Below, piece after piece: positions 1 through 6,980 of a stretch of DNA of 24,406 bases (position 1 is its first letter; each line of letters begins with the position of its first letter). The translations under genes and the position numbers were made by a program. Under the pieces are notes generated by a model, which saw nothing but the letters and a program-made list of their open reading frames with translations, had not been told where the DNA came from and did not search any database. Source of the stretch: Methylotenera_A sp040387095 (lineage in GTDB: Bacteria > Pseudomonadota > Gammaproteobacteria > Burkholderiales > Methylophilaceae); assembly GCA_040387095.1 (NCBI GenBank), contig JAZKEJ010000108.1, positions 1 through 24,406 of the forward strand. Reading direction: 5' to 3'.

Positions 1-880
1 CACCACCATGTTGCCAACCATCTTTAACTGCTTGTGGTTTTAACCATGTACGTGTGCCTAATTCTTTTTCGCCGCCTTTGATTGAAGCTGCATCAAGTGC
101 TTTGAAAGAACCGCCTTGTTTGTTACCACCGTTTACATCAGCGTAAACTGATAAAGCGCTGTATTGTGGGTTTGCAGAGTTGAAATCAGAACCGATTAAC
201 ACTTCAGCATCAGGGCCTGTTGAGTAAGCTTTCCATGCCAATGAACCGTCTTTTAAGTTGTAAGCTGCGATAAAGCAACGTACGCCGAATTCAGCACCTG
301 AACAACCAGTTAATACTTTGTCTTTAATAACGTGTGGTGCGTTTGTATTTGTCGCGCCAACTTTTGGATCATTAACCAATACTGACCAAACTTTAGCACC
401 AGTTTTAGCGTCTAAAGCAAGCAAGTTACCATCATTTTGTTGTAGATAGATTTTGCCGTCGCCGTAGCCTAAGCCGCGTGAAACGTTATCGCAACATAAT
501 ACAGCTTGTACTGATGGATCTTGTTTTGGGAAATATGACCAAACGATTTTTTGGTTGTCATTTAAATCTAATGCGTATACGTTGTTTGGGAATGCTGTAT
601 GTACATACATCATGTTACCAACAACAACTGGTGAACCTTCGTGACCACGGTTTACACCGGTTGCGAATGTCCAAGCAGCTTTAAGGTTTTTTACGTTACC
701 TTTGTTGATTTGTGACAATGTGCTGTAAGCATTGTTTGTGTGGTTACCGCGTGGGTGAGCCCAGTTATTTGCATTCGCGATTGCTGCTTCTTGGTCTGCC
801 GCTGCTGATGCAACCATTGGCATTGCCAATGTAGCGCCTGCAACTAAGCCTAGAGCCAGCTTGATTGTATTGAATTTCAT
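1..880 (-). CDS. xoxF: PQQ-dependent methanol dehydrogenase, XoxF-like (3' end cut off by window edge)
   Basis: This is the N-terminal 293 codons of a periplasmic PQQ alcohol dehydrogenase that oxidises methanol to formaldehyde. Residues 1-27 form a signal peptide ending ASA-A. The mature part begins with the family pattern NNWAHPRGNHTNNAYSTLSQ, followed by the blade motif LKAAWTFATG (67-76). A vicinal cysteine pair, Cys129-Cys130 in LCCDNVSRG, is the hallmark disulfide of this enzyme family. Glu197 in GAEFGVR matches the metal-binding Glu. A stretch of roughly 30 residues after DFNSANPQY (232-240) seems to be an insertion compared with the XoxF1 and MxaF proteins I remember, and fits the XoxF4 type of Methylophilaceae. 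The extra Asp that marks lanthanide enzymes lies beyond the window, so XoxF rather than MxaF rests on overall similarity. The ATG at 880 has a GGAGAT Shine-Dalgarno sequence 6 nt upstream. Confidence 0.85.
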   Translation of the reverse strand, partial: MKFNTIKLALGLVAGATLAMPMVASAAADQEAAIANANNWAHPRGNHTNNAYSTLSQINKGNVKNLKAAWTFATGVNRGHEGSPVVVGNMMYVHTAFPNNVYALDLNDNQKIVWSYFPKQDPSVQAVLCCDNVSRGLGYGDGKIYLQQNDGNLLALDAKTGAKVWSVLVNDPKVGATNTNAPHVIKDKVLTGCSGAEFGVRCFIAAYNLKDGSLAWKAYSTGPDAEVLIGSDFNSANPQYSALSVYADVNGGNKQGGSFKALDAASIKGGEKELGTRTWLKPQAVKDGWQHGG

Positions 881-1156
881 TTTTATCTCCAAAGTGATAT
901 TACTAAGGGTTAATTAAAAGTAAACTCTAACTTTATGCTACTTGTGCACGTTATTTTGAAAACATTGCGCACTGAATACTAAAATTAAAGCTTAATTTAC
1001 TACACATTTTTCATGTGAGATGTGCAATATAGAACAACTAAATTTTAATTGCAACACTTTAGTTACAATTTATTAACAAATGTTCAAATTATTTTTCAGT
1101 TATTTTTAATAGTTTCTTTAACACCTTAAAATAATCAATTAAATCAAATAGAAAGA

Positions 1157-2152
1157 ATGGAAAACTCCATGTCAGAAGTCACTTACAATCTGTATCCAGA
1201 ATTAGATCCATTTAATAAAAACTGGCTTAGAGTAGATGATTTTCATCAAATATATTACGAAGAATGTGGAAATATTGATGGAATACCGGTGATTTTTTTA
1301 CATGGTGGTCCAGGTAGCGGTTGCAACCCAACACAACGACGTTTTTTTGACCCAAAACATTATCGAATTATTTTAATGGATCAGCGCGGTTGTGGTCGCA
1401 GCTTGCCAGTTGGCGAAGTAAAATTTAACACGACTGCCGATTTAGTATCCGATATTGAAAAACTACGCAATTATTTAGGCATTCAAACTTGGCACGTGTT
1501 TGGCGGTTCATGGGGCAGCACTTTGGCTATTGCTTACGCAGTTAAGCATGCAGGACAAGTCATTTCCCTGATATTGCGCGGCATCTTTTTAAGCCGCCGA
1601 TCAGAATTGAATTGGTTTTTGGGTGATGTGCAACATTTTTATCCTGAAGTTTGGCATAAGCTTATCAGCTATTTACCGTCGAATAAGCGACACGATGTAC
1701 TAAATGCTTATGCTGCATTGATTTTCAGTGAAGATATTCAGATTAGTTCGCAAGCAGCCATTCAATGGAATGCTTTTGAAAGTGCAATTATGCGGTTGAA
1801 GTCTTTACCGAATGACGCTACGCAAGAAGATGTTGCTAAAACAGAAAAGCAATTGCAGGAAGAGCAAACGGCAGAAGTAGCAAGAGCGCGCGTGCAAATA
1901 CATTACATTCAGCATCAATGCTTTATCGATGGTGAAGCGTTATTAAAACAAGCGACAACATTAGTTATTCCAACAATTATTGTGCAGGGGCGTTATGACA
2001 TGGTTTGCCCGCCGCAGACCGCTTGGGCCTTGCATCAAGCAATGCCCCACGCACAATTTACCATGGTGGCAGATGCTGGACACTCTGCAATGGAGTCGGG
2101 AATTACAAGCGCATTGGTGGCAGCAACAGAGCAATTTAAATTATTAGCTTAA
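1157..2152 (+). CDS. pip: Proline iminopeptidase (alpha/beta hydrolase, peptidase family S33)
   Basis: This cytoplasmic serine peptidase removes N-terminal proline from peptides. The protein has 331 residues, close to the usual 310-330. It shows the oxyanion motif HGGPGSGCNP (49-58), DQRGCGRS (75-82), and the nucleophile elbow GGSWGS with Ser118. Asp281 in GRYDMVCPP and His309 in DAGHS complete the triad. The helical cap region between about 145 and 260 contains FESAIMRL, matching the cap of this family. An in-frame ATG at 1169 gives MSEVTYNLYPEL and may be the true start, because the GAAAG just before 1157 is too close while AGAATGGA sits better for 1169. The gene is divergent from xoxF across a 276-bp gap and lies 63 bp before the YihY gene. 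Confidence 0.93.
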   Translation: MENSMSEVTYNLYPELDPFNKNWLRVDDFHQIYYEECGNIDGIPVIFLHGGPGSGCNPTQRRFFDPKHYRIILMDQRGCGRSLPVGEVKFNTTADLVSDIEKLRNYLGIQTWHVFGGSWGSTLAIAYAVKHAGQVISLILRGIFLSRRSELNWFLGDVQHFYPEVWHKLISYLPSNKRHDVLNAYAALIFSEDIQISSQAAIQWNAFESAIMRLKSLPNDATQEDVAKTEKQLQEEQTAEVARARVQIHYIQHQCFIDGEALLKQATTLVIPTIIVQGRYDMVCPPQTAWALHQAMPHAQFTMVADAGHSAMESGITSALVAATEQFKLLA

Positions 2153-2215
2153 CATTTGTGTTAGTTAGATATATTAATATGAACGTATTAATCGCTATAT
2201 TGAGAGAAAGCTGAA

Positions 2216-3577
2216 TTGGCTAAACCTTTACCTCCAGATTCTGAGCAATCTTCAACTGAAAAAATGTCGGCTGAATATCATGCCACTTTAAATAAAGTCA
2301 TTGCTAACAAGATATCGCAGATTAAAAATCTAGCGCAACACCCTGCTTTTTCAAAACCGCTTGCGACCTATGCCAGCCACGAGTACGCAACACCATTATT
2401 TGTCATGCGCGAAACATTGGGCGGATTTGCGCGCCACAACATATTAAGTTTATCGGCGTCGCTATCGTTTTATGCGCTATTTGCGTTAATCCCTTTAATT
2501 CTGCTTATTTTCTTCCTGCTAAGTCATTTAGTATTTTCGTCTGATTATGCGATTGTGAAACTAGCCATACTCACAGGTAATTTAGTGCCTGAGTTCAGTA
2601 ACAAAATCATGACTGAAGTTTATAGTGCAACAAAGACCAAAGCGGCTTGGGGAGCATTAGGTGTATTTGTACTACTGTGGACAATCACGCCATTGGCCGC
2701 AAATATGCGTTCTGCGTTTTACACCATTGCCGCCATGATAGAAGCGCCGTCTTACTTTAAGCGCAAAGTTAAAGATGTGCTTTCAGTATTAGGCATTTTA
2801 CTGTTGTTTTTTCTATTCACTTTTGCTGGATTCATGATTGAAAAAATCATCCGCTTTTTAGCCAGCCATTTACCAATTTTAGAAATCAATATTGTCGGCT
2901 CAATCAGCACGTTATTGCTAACGACTTTTTTAATCGCCATTTTCTACAAAATATTTTTTCCGCTGCGTGTTAGCTTGAGGCATCTTTTTTTAGGCGCTTG
3001 TTTAACAGCCGTGCTATGGCTATTAATGCGCCCTGCTTTTGGTCTGTTTTTATCGATTAACGAAAATTATGGTGCGATTTTTGGCAGTATGCAGGCCATG
3101 TTTGTTTCTATTACTTGGCTGTATCTCAATTTTGCGGTATTTTTGCTGGGCAGCGAACTCATCGCCACATTGCGTAAAAAAGATGTGCTACTGCTTAAAG
3201 GTTTATTTGATGGCATACATAACAAAGCCAATTACATTGAAACTTTAATGCGCCACTATGGTATTACCTTGCGTGAAGGCGAAACGATTTTCGCGCGCGG
3301 CAATACTGAGCGCAATTTATATTACTTGGTTGATGGTCGTGTTAACCTGATGGCAAACGGGGAAATTTTGCGGGAATTAAGTGCGGGCGATTATTTTGGC
3401 GAGACGGCGATATTAAGCGAAAAACCAACCACCACAGATGCCATCGTTGCTTCAAATGAAGCGCGCATCATTGTTATTTATGCTGAATATATAGATGAGA
3501 TGATGGCGGATGAACCAAGAGTCGTGATGCAGCTTTTAAAACGCATGGCGACAAGATTGCAAAATAGCTTTAATTAA
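2216..3577 (+). CDS. YihY/BrkB-family inner-membrane protein fused to a C-terminal cyclic-nucleotide-binding-like domain
   Basis: Residues about 60-325 carry the YihY/BrkB fold: the conserved start LSLSASLSFYALFALIPLIL (77-96) and several further membrane segments (about 145-165, 188-207, 228-250, 257-279, 295-318), ending in LNFAVFLLGSELIA. Residues about 345-453 resemble a Crp-type cNMP domain, with LREGETIFARGN, YYLVDGRVNL and GDYFGETAILSEKP. The phosphate-binding cassette has GET (395-397), but where CAP has Arg followed by Ser/Thr-Ala this protein reads TTTDAIV, so cyclic-nucleotide binding is doubtful. The start is TTG at 2216, chosen for the strong GAGAGAAAG upstream; an ATG at 2264 is possible. 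The old name RNase BN for this family is a misannotation and is not used. The transport or structural role is unknown. Confidence 0.85.
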   Translation: MAKPLPPDSEQSSTEKMSAEYHATLNKVIANKISQIKNLAQHPAFSKPLATYASHEYATPLFVMRETLGGFARHNILSLSASLSFYALFALIPLILLIFFLLSHLVFSSDYAIVKLAILTGNLVPEFSNKIMTEVYSATKTKAAWGALGVFVLLWTITPLAANMRSAFYTIAAMIEAPSYFKRKVKDVLSVLGILLLFFLFTFAGFMIEKIIRFLASHLPILEINIVGSISTLLLTTFLIAIFYKIFFPLRVSLRHLFLGACLTAVLWLLMRPAFGLFLSINENYGAIFGSMQAMFVSITWLYLNFAVFLLGSELIATLRKKDVLLLKGLFDGIHNKANYIETLMRHYGITLREGETIFARGNTERNLYYLVDGRVNLMANGEILRELSAGDYFGETAILSEKPTTTDAIVASNEARIIVIYAEYIDEMMADEPRVVMQLLKRMATRLQNSFN

Positions 3578-3637
3578 TTTTGTGACTTAGCCAATCAACT
3601 CCATTAAAAACGACTCAACACTAAATAGCGTAAAAGT

Positions 3638-5149
3638 ATGGCAAACTTAAATAAAAACCCATCCAACTCACAGCCATCACAGCAAGAAGTTCAACAACTG
3701 ATTGGGTTGCTTAACAACAACCAATTCACGCAAGCGGAAAAATTTGCCAAAAACTTAATTGAAAAGCATGCGAATATTTTTATATTGCACCACGTATTAA
3801 GTTTAGCGTTGGATGGTCAGCAGAAATTTGCTGAATCGGTTACCAGCTATAAAAATGCATTAAAGTTGCAGCCGAATACGCCCGATTTACTATTCAATCT
3901 GGGTATTGCATCAACGCATATTCAGCAACTAGACGAAGCCATTGCAGCTTACAAAAAAGCGATTCAAATCAAGCCAGATTTCTTTGAAGCTTATGGCAAT
4001 TTAGGTACCGTTCTGCAGGCGCAAGGCCAATTAAATGCTGCGATTGAAAGTTACCAAAAGGGCTTAAAAATTAATCCGCAAGATGCACGCGGTCACTTTA
4101 ATTTAGGTACAGCACTACGTGATAACGGTGCACTGACAGAAGCTGTTAATAGCTATAAAAAAGCCATTTCTCTTTTTCCAAATTATACTGACGCGCACAA
4201 TAATCTGGGTGAAACGCTACGTGATTTGGGTGATATGGATTCGGCCATTCATTGTTATCAAGCAGCATTGTCGCTTAACCCGCATCACGCACAAGCTAAT
4301 TACAATATGGCGGAATTTTGCTATCTGGCAGAACGTTACATGGATGCAATTCCGTATTTTGAAGCTTCTCAGCTGGATGACTGGCAAGAGCGGCGATTGT
4401 ATTGTTTTTATAAAGCACAAGCGTTTGAGACTTTTAAACAAGAGAGAGATGCGCTGATTCAGCACAGAAAACATACCTCGCCTTTCTTAGCCACTTTATC
4501 CACGCACTACAGTATTAATTTTAATGAGCCAGATCCCTATAATTTTTGCAAGAATGGCTTAGATTTTGTGTACAGAAAATCTATTCCGGAACTGGTTAAT
4601 ACGGACTTATTAAAGACATTATTAACCGATATTGAAACCGCAGATATCGCGCAGCGCAGACAAGGCCGCTTAACCAACGGACAGCAATCTGCAGGTAATC
4701 TATTCAAGCGAAACGAAGCTTCATTTCAAACGCTGGCAAGCCTGATCAAAAAAGAGTTCTTGGCCTACAAAAATCATTTTGTAAATGCCGATTGTGAGTT
4801 GATTCAATCATTTCCCGATGAACTGCAATTCACTAGTTCTTGGTATGTCAAAATGCAGCAAGGCGGACATTTAAGCGCACACATTCATGAAATAGGCTGG
4901 ATTAGCGGCGCGGTATATTTGGCAATGCCTGGCGCGGATGGGTTAGAAGGTGCGTTTGAATATGGCACGCATGGTGATAATTATCCTATCAGACACACAC
5001 ACAAAAGTACTCAGTTTCCTGTCGCGCAAATCATGCCAAACGTGGGCGATATTGTGCTGTTTCCATCTTCGCTTTTCCATCGAACCATTCCTTTTAACAG
5101 TGGGGATGAACGCATTTGTATTGCTTTCGATTTAAAGCCAACAAGTTAA
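3638..5149 (+). CDS. TPR-repeat protein with C-terminal 2OG-Fe(II) oxygenase-like domain
   Basis: Residues about 15-250 consist of tandem tetratricopeptide repeats; the clearest units run from about 83 to 220, with motifs such as NLGIASTHIQQLDEAIAAYK and NLGTVLQAQGQLNAAIESYQ. The C-terminal part (about 310-503) fits the putative 2OG-Fe(II) oxygenase family that often follows TPRs. It has SSWYVKMQQGGHLSAHIHE with His415 and His417, then WISGAVYLAMP, and a distal block VLFPSSLFHRTIPF with His481, followed by ERICIAFDL with Arg492, the likely 2-oxoglutarate anchor. The iron ligands are proposed from these motifs only. No signal peptide is visible, so the protein is probably cytoplasmic. The substrate is unknown; hydroxylation of a protein or peptide held by the TPRs is a guess. 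The Shine-Dalgarno sequence is weak (GTAAAAG). Confidence 0.85.
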   Translation: MANLNKNPSNSQPSQQEVQQLIGLLNNNQFTQAEKFAKNLIEKHANIFILHHVLSLALDGQQKFAESVTSYKNALKLQPNTPDLLFNLGIASTHIQQLDEAIAAYKKAIQIKPDFFEAYGNLGTVLQAQGQLNAAIESYQKGLKINPQDARGHFNLGTALRDNGALTEAVNSYKKAISLFPNYTDAHNNLGETLRDLGDMDSAIHCYQAALSLNPHHAQANYNMAEFCYLAERYMDAIPYFEASQLDDWQERRLYCFYKAQAFETFKQERDALIQHRKHTSPFLATLSTHYSINFNEPDPYNFCKNGLDFVYRKSIPELVNTDLLKTLLTDIETADIAQRRQGRLTNGQQSAGNLFKRNEASFQTLASLIKKEFLAYKNHFVNADCELIQSFPDELQFTSSWYVKMQQGGHLSAHIHEIGWISGAVYLAMPGADGLEGAFEYGTHGDNYPIRHTHKSTQFPVAQIMPNVGDIVLFPSSLFHRTIPFNSGDERICIAFDLKPTS

Positions 5150-5448
5150 AACGATCCGAACAAAAAACAAAAAAATAGTTATTAATTGTGGGTGTAGTGT
5201 GTCAAAATTAATAAATTAGTTGACGAAATTTGACTATCAAATTTCAATATTAACAACAAAAACGTCCAACTATAAAGACTCAAGTTTGTCTTATATATGT
5301 CGCAATTAGCTTAATACTTGATTGAATTGGGTATTTTCGTGTTTAGCAAAAATTTATTTTTTTATATGCCATCATTTATATTGCTGGCTTAAATATTGCT
5401 TAACTTATTCAATAATAAGCATTAACTGTACTTTAAGGTATCCAAATA
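5150..5448. other. AT-rich gap upstream of rpfG, with one perfect inverted repeat
   Basis: No gene is visible in this 299-bp stretch. A TTGACG at 5220-5225 could be a -35 box and is followed directly by an inverted repeat (8-bp arms GAAATTTG and CAAATTTC, 5225-5245, 5-nt spacer). There is no good -10 at the ideal distance, so promoter placement is tentative. The repeat could be an operator for the rpf operon. Confidence 0.4.
5225..5245. repeat. Perfect inverted repeat, possible operator upstream of rpfG
   Basis: GAAATTTG, 5-nt spacer ACTAT, then CAAATTTC: two 8-bp arms that match perfectly. There is no T-run after it, so a terminator is unlikely. It overlaps the end of a TTGACG hexamer about 220 bp upstream of the rpfG start. 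A regulatory role is only inferred. Confidence 0.35.
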
Positions 5449-6519
5449 ATGACAAACGGACAAATGTTCGATGATTGCTCTGTATTAATCGTAGATGATC
5501 AAGCTACTAGTCGGACAATTCTTTCACATGTAATTAAGAACATTAACGCAAAAACTAAAATTATTGAAAAACATAATCCAGAGCAAGCTTTAGAATGGGC
5601 AACTCAACATACTGCCGATTTAGTATTTGTGGATTATGTGATGCCAGAAATGAATGGTATCGATTTTATCCGCTTACTTAAAACTTTACCTAAATACGAC
5701 ACCGTTCCTGTGGTAATGATTACGATTAAAAAGGATTCAGAAACACGCTATTCTGCTTTAGATGCAGGTGTGGCCGATTTTGTCAGCAAGCCGGTAGATG
5801 TGCATGAATGCACAGCGAGAACGCGCAATCTATTAACCATGCGCAGCCAGCATATTTCATTACAAAACAAAAGCATGCTTTTGGAAAGTTTGGTTAGAGC
5901 AGCCACTGCAGAAATTAAATCGCGCGAAAAAGAGACGTTAATGCGCCTTGCCCGCGCAGGCGAGCATAAGGATTACGACACAGCACTGCACTTACATCGC
6001 ATGTCTTTGTATAGTCGCGCTCTCGCAGAAGCAATTGGTTTAAGTGAGGATGAAGCGGAGATTATCGAGCTATCGTCACCATTACACGATATTGGCAAAA
6101 TTGGTATCCCCGATAGTATTTTGCTGAAAAGAGGGCCTTTGGATGAGGATGAATTGAAAATTATGCGCAGACATCCGCTAATTGGTTATGAAATTTTAGA
6201 AAACAGCCCTTCTAAATACTTACAAAAAGGCGGGGAAATTGCCTTGGCTCACCATGAGCGTTACGATGGTTCGGGCTATCCATACGCTTTAAAAGGCAAC
6301 GACATTCCTTTATCAGCAAGGATTGTAGCAGTTGCAGATGTGTTTGATGCACTCACTAGCGTAAGGCCCTATAAAGACGCCTGGAGCGTGGATAAAGCAT
6401 TTGAATATATCAAAAACGAAAGCGGCAAGCATTTCGACCCTGAGCTAGTAACCGCTATGTTATCGATTCGCAGCACGATAGAACAAATTCTTAACGAACA
6501 TGCAACAGCAGTTCACTAG
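5449..6519 (+). CDS. rpfG: RpfG: response regulator with HD-GYP c-di-GMP phosphodiesterase domain
   Basis: A 356-residue cytoplasmic regulator. Residues about 10-127 are a receiver: acidic pair Asp16-Asp17, phospho-acceptor Asp62 in FVDYVMPEMNG, and Lys114 in SKPVD. Residues about 160-345 are an HD-GYP domain with His213-Asp214 in HDIGKIGIP, the HHERYDGSGYP block (268-278, with the GYP tripeptide at 276-278), and VADVFDALTS further on. All expected metal-binding motifs are present, so the domain is probably an active phosphodiesterase hydrolysing c-di-GMP. The gene starts the operon rpfG-receiver-rpfC, with only 18 bp to the next gene. Together with rpfC and the convergent rpfF this matches the Xanthomonas rpfG-rpfH-rpfC / rpfF layout, so the name RpfG rather than a generic HD-GYP regulator is well supported. 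AAGG lies 10 nt before the ATG. Confidence 0.92.
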   Translation: MTNGQMFDDCSVLIVDDQATSRTILSHVIKNINAKTKIIEKHNPEQALEWATQHTADLVFVDYVMPEMNGIDFIRLLKTLPKYDTVPVVMITIKKDSETRYSALDAGVADFVSKPVDVHECTARTRNLLTMRSQHISLQNKSMLLESLVRAATAEIKSREKETLMRLARAGEHKDYDTALHLHRMSLYSRALAEAIGLSEDEAEIIELSSPLHDIGKIGIPDSILLKRGPLDEDELKIMRRHPLIGYEILENSPSKYLQKGGEIALAHHERYDGSGYPYALKGNDIPLSARIVAVADVFDALTSVRPYKDAWSVDKAFEYIKNESGKHFDPELVTAMLSIRSTIEQILNEHATAVH

Positions 6520-6537
6520 CGAAAGTTTAAGAAAGTC

Positions 6538-6978
6538 ATGTCGATTAGCAGTATCAGAAGCGCCACCAACTTTAAACAAACCGCACTGCTGATTGACGAT
6601 CAGCCAACGGTACTCGATATTCATGCAGCGATTTTAAAATCGCTTAAGATGAATCTGAAAGTTGTCACCATGACTAATCCAGTGGACGCTTTGGCTTGGA
6701 TGCAAAATAAACAGGTAGACTTGATTATCACGGATTTTCGCATGCATCAAATGAACGGCATGCAGTTTGTGCAAGCCATCAAAAATACCAGCAATGTACT
6801 GACCAGATCCATTATTGTGGTCACAGTATTAAAAGAAATCAGTATTCATCAAGAACTATTAGCCGCAGGTGCTTCAGCCTGTTTGACAAAACCAGTACAA
6901 ACGCAAGAGCTCGCCAAAATCGCCAAAAAATTGTTAGAGCAAAGTAAAGAATATTACAGTGATGGCTTAATTGCCTAG
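6538..6978 (+). CDS. Stand-alone CheY-like receiver protein between rpfG and rpfC
   Basis: A 146-residue single-domain response regulator. The receiver core runs from about 15 to 135: acidic pair Asp20-Asp21 in LLIDDQPTV, phospho-acceptor Asp66 in IITDFRMHQMNG, Thr96 in VVTVLKE, and Lys118 in LTKPV, so all catalytic residues are present. There is no output domain; the last 10 residues are short and polar. It is translated between rpfG (18-bp gap) and rpfC (2-8 bp gap) and is surely co-transcribed. It occupies the position held by rpfH, a membrane protein, in Xanthomonas. Inferred role: a phosphate sink or shuttle for RpfC, or a second output of the DSF pathway. A motility function is possible, but no che genes are nearby. 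Confidence 0.9.
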   Translation: MSISSIRSATNFKQTALLIDDQPTVLDIHAAILKSLKMNLKVVTMTNPVDALAWMQNKQVDLIITDFRMHQMNGMQFVQAIKNTSNVLTRSIIVVTVLKEISIHQELLAAGASACLTKPVQTQELAKIAKKLLEQSKEYYSDGLIA

Positions 6979-6980
6979 GC

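Noticed and set aside
478..684. Plus-strand open frame of 68 codons near the left edge
   Set aside because: Antisense to the methanol dehydrogenase gene, whose frame has signal peptide and CC motif.
2216..3577. Naming the YihY protein ribonuclease BN
   Set aside because: That name comes from an early misassignment; the protein is a membrane protein without nuclease motifs.
4209..4474. Open frames on both strands inside the TPR gene
   Set aside because: The TPR frame is continuous through this region with clear repeats; the others are frame shadows.
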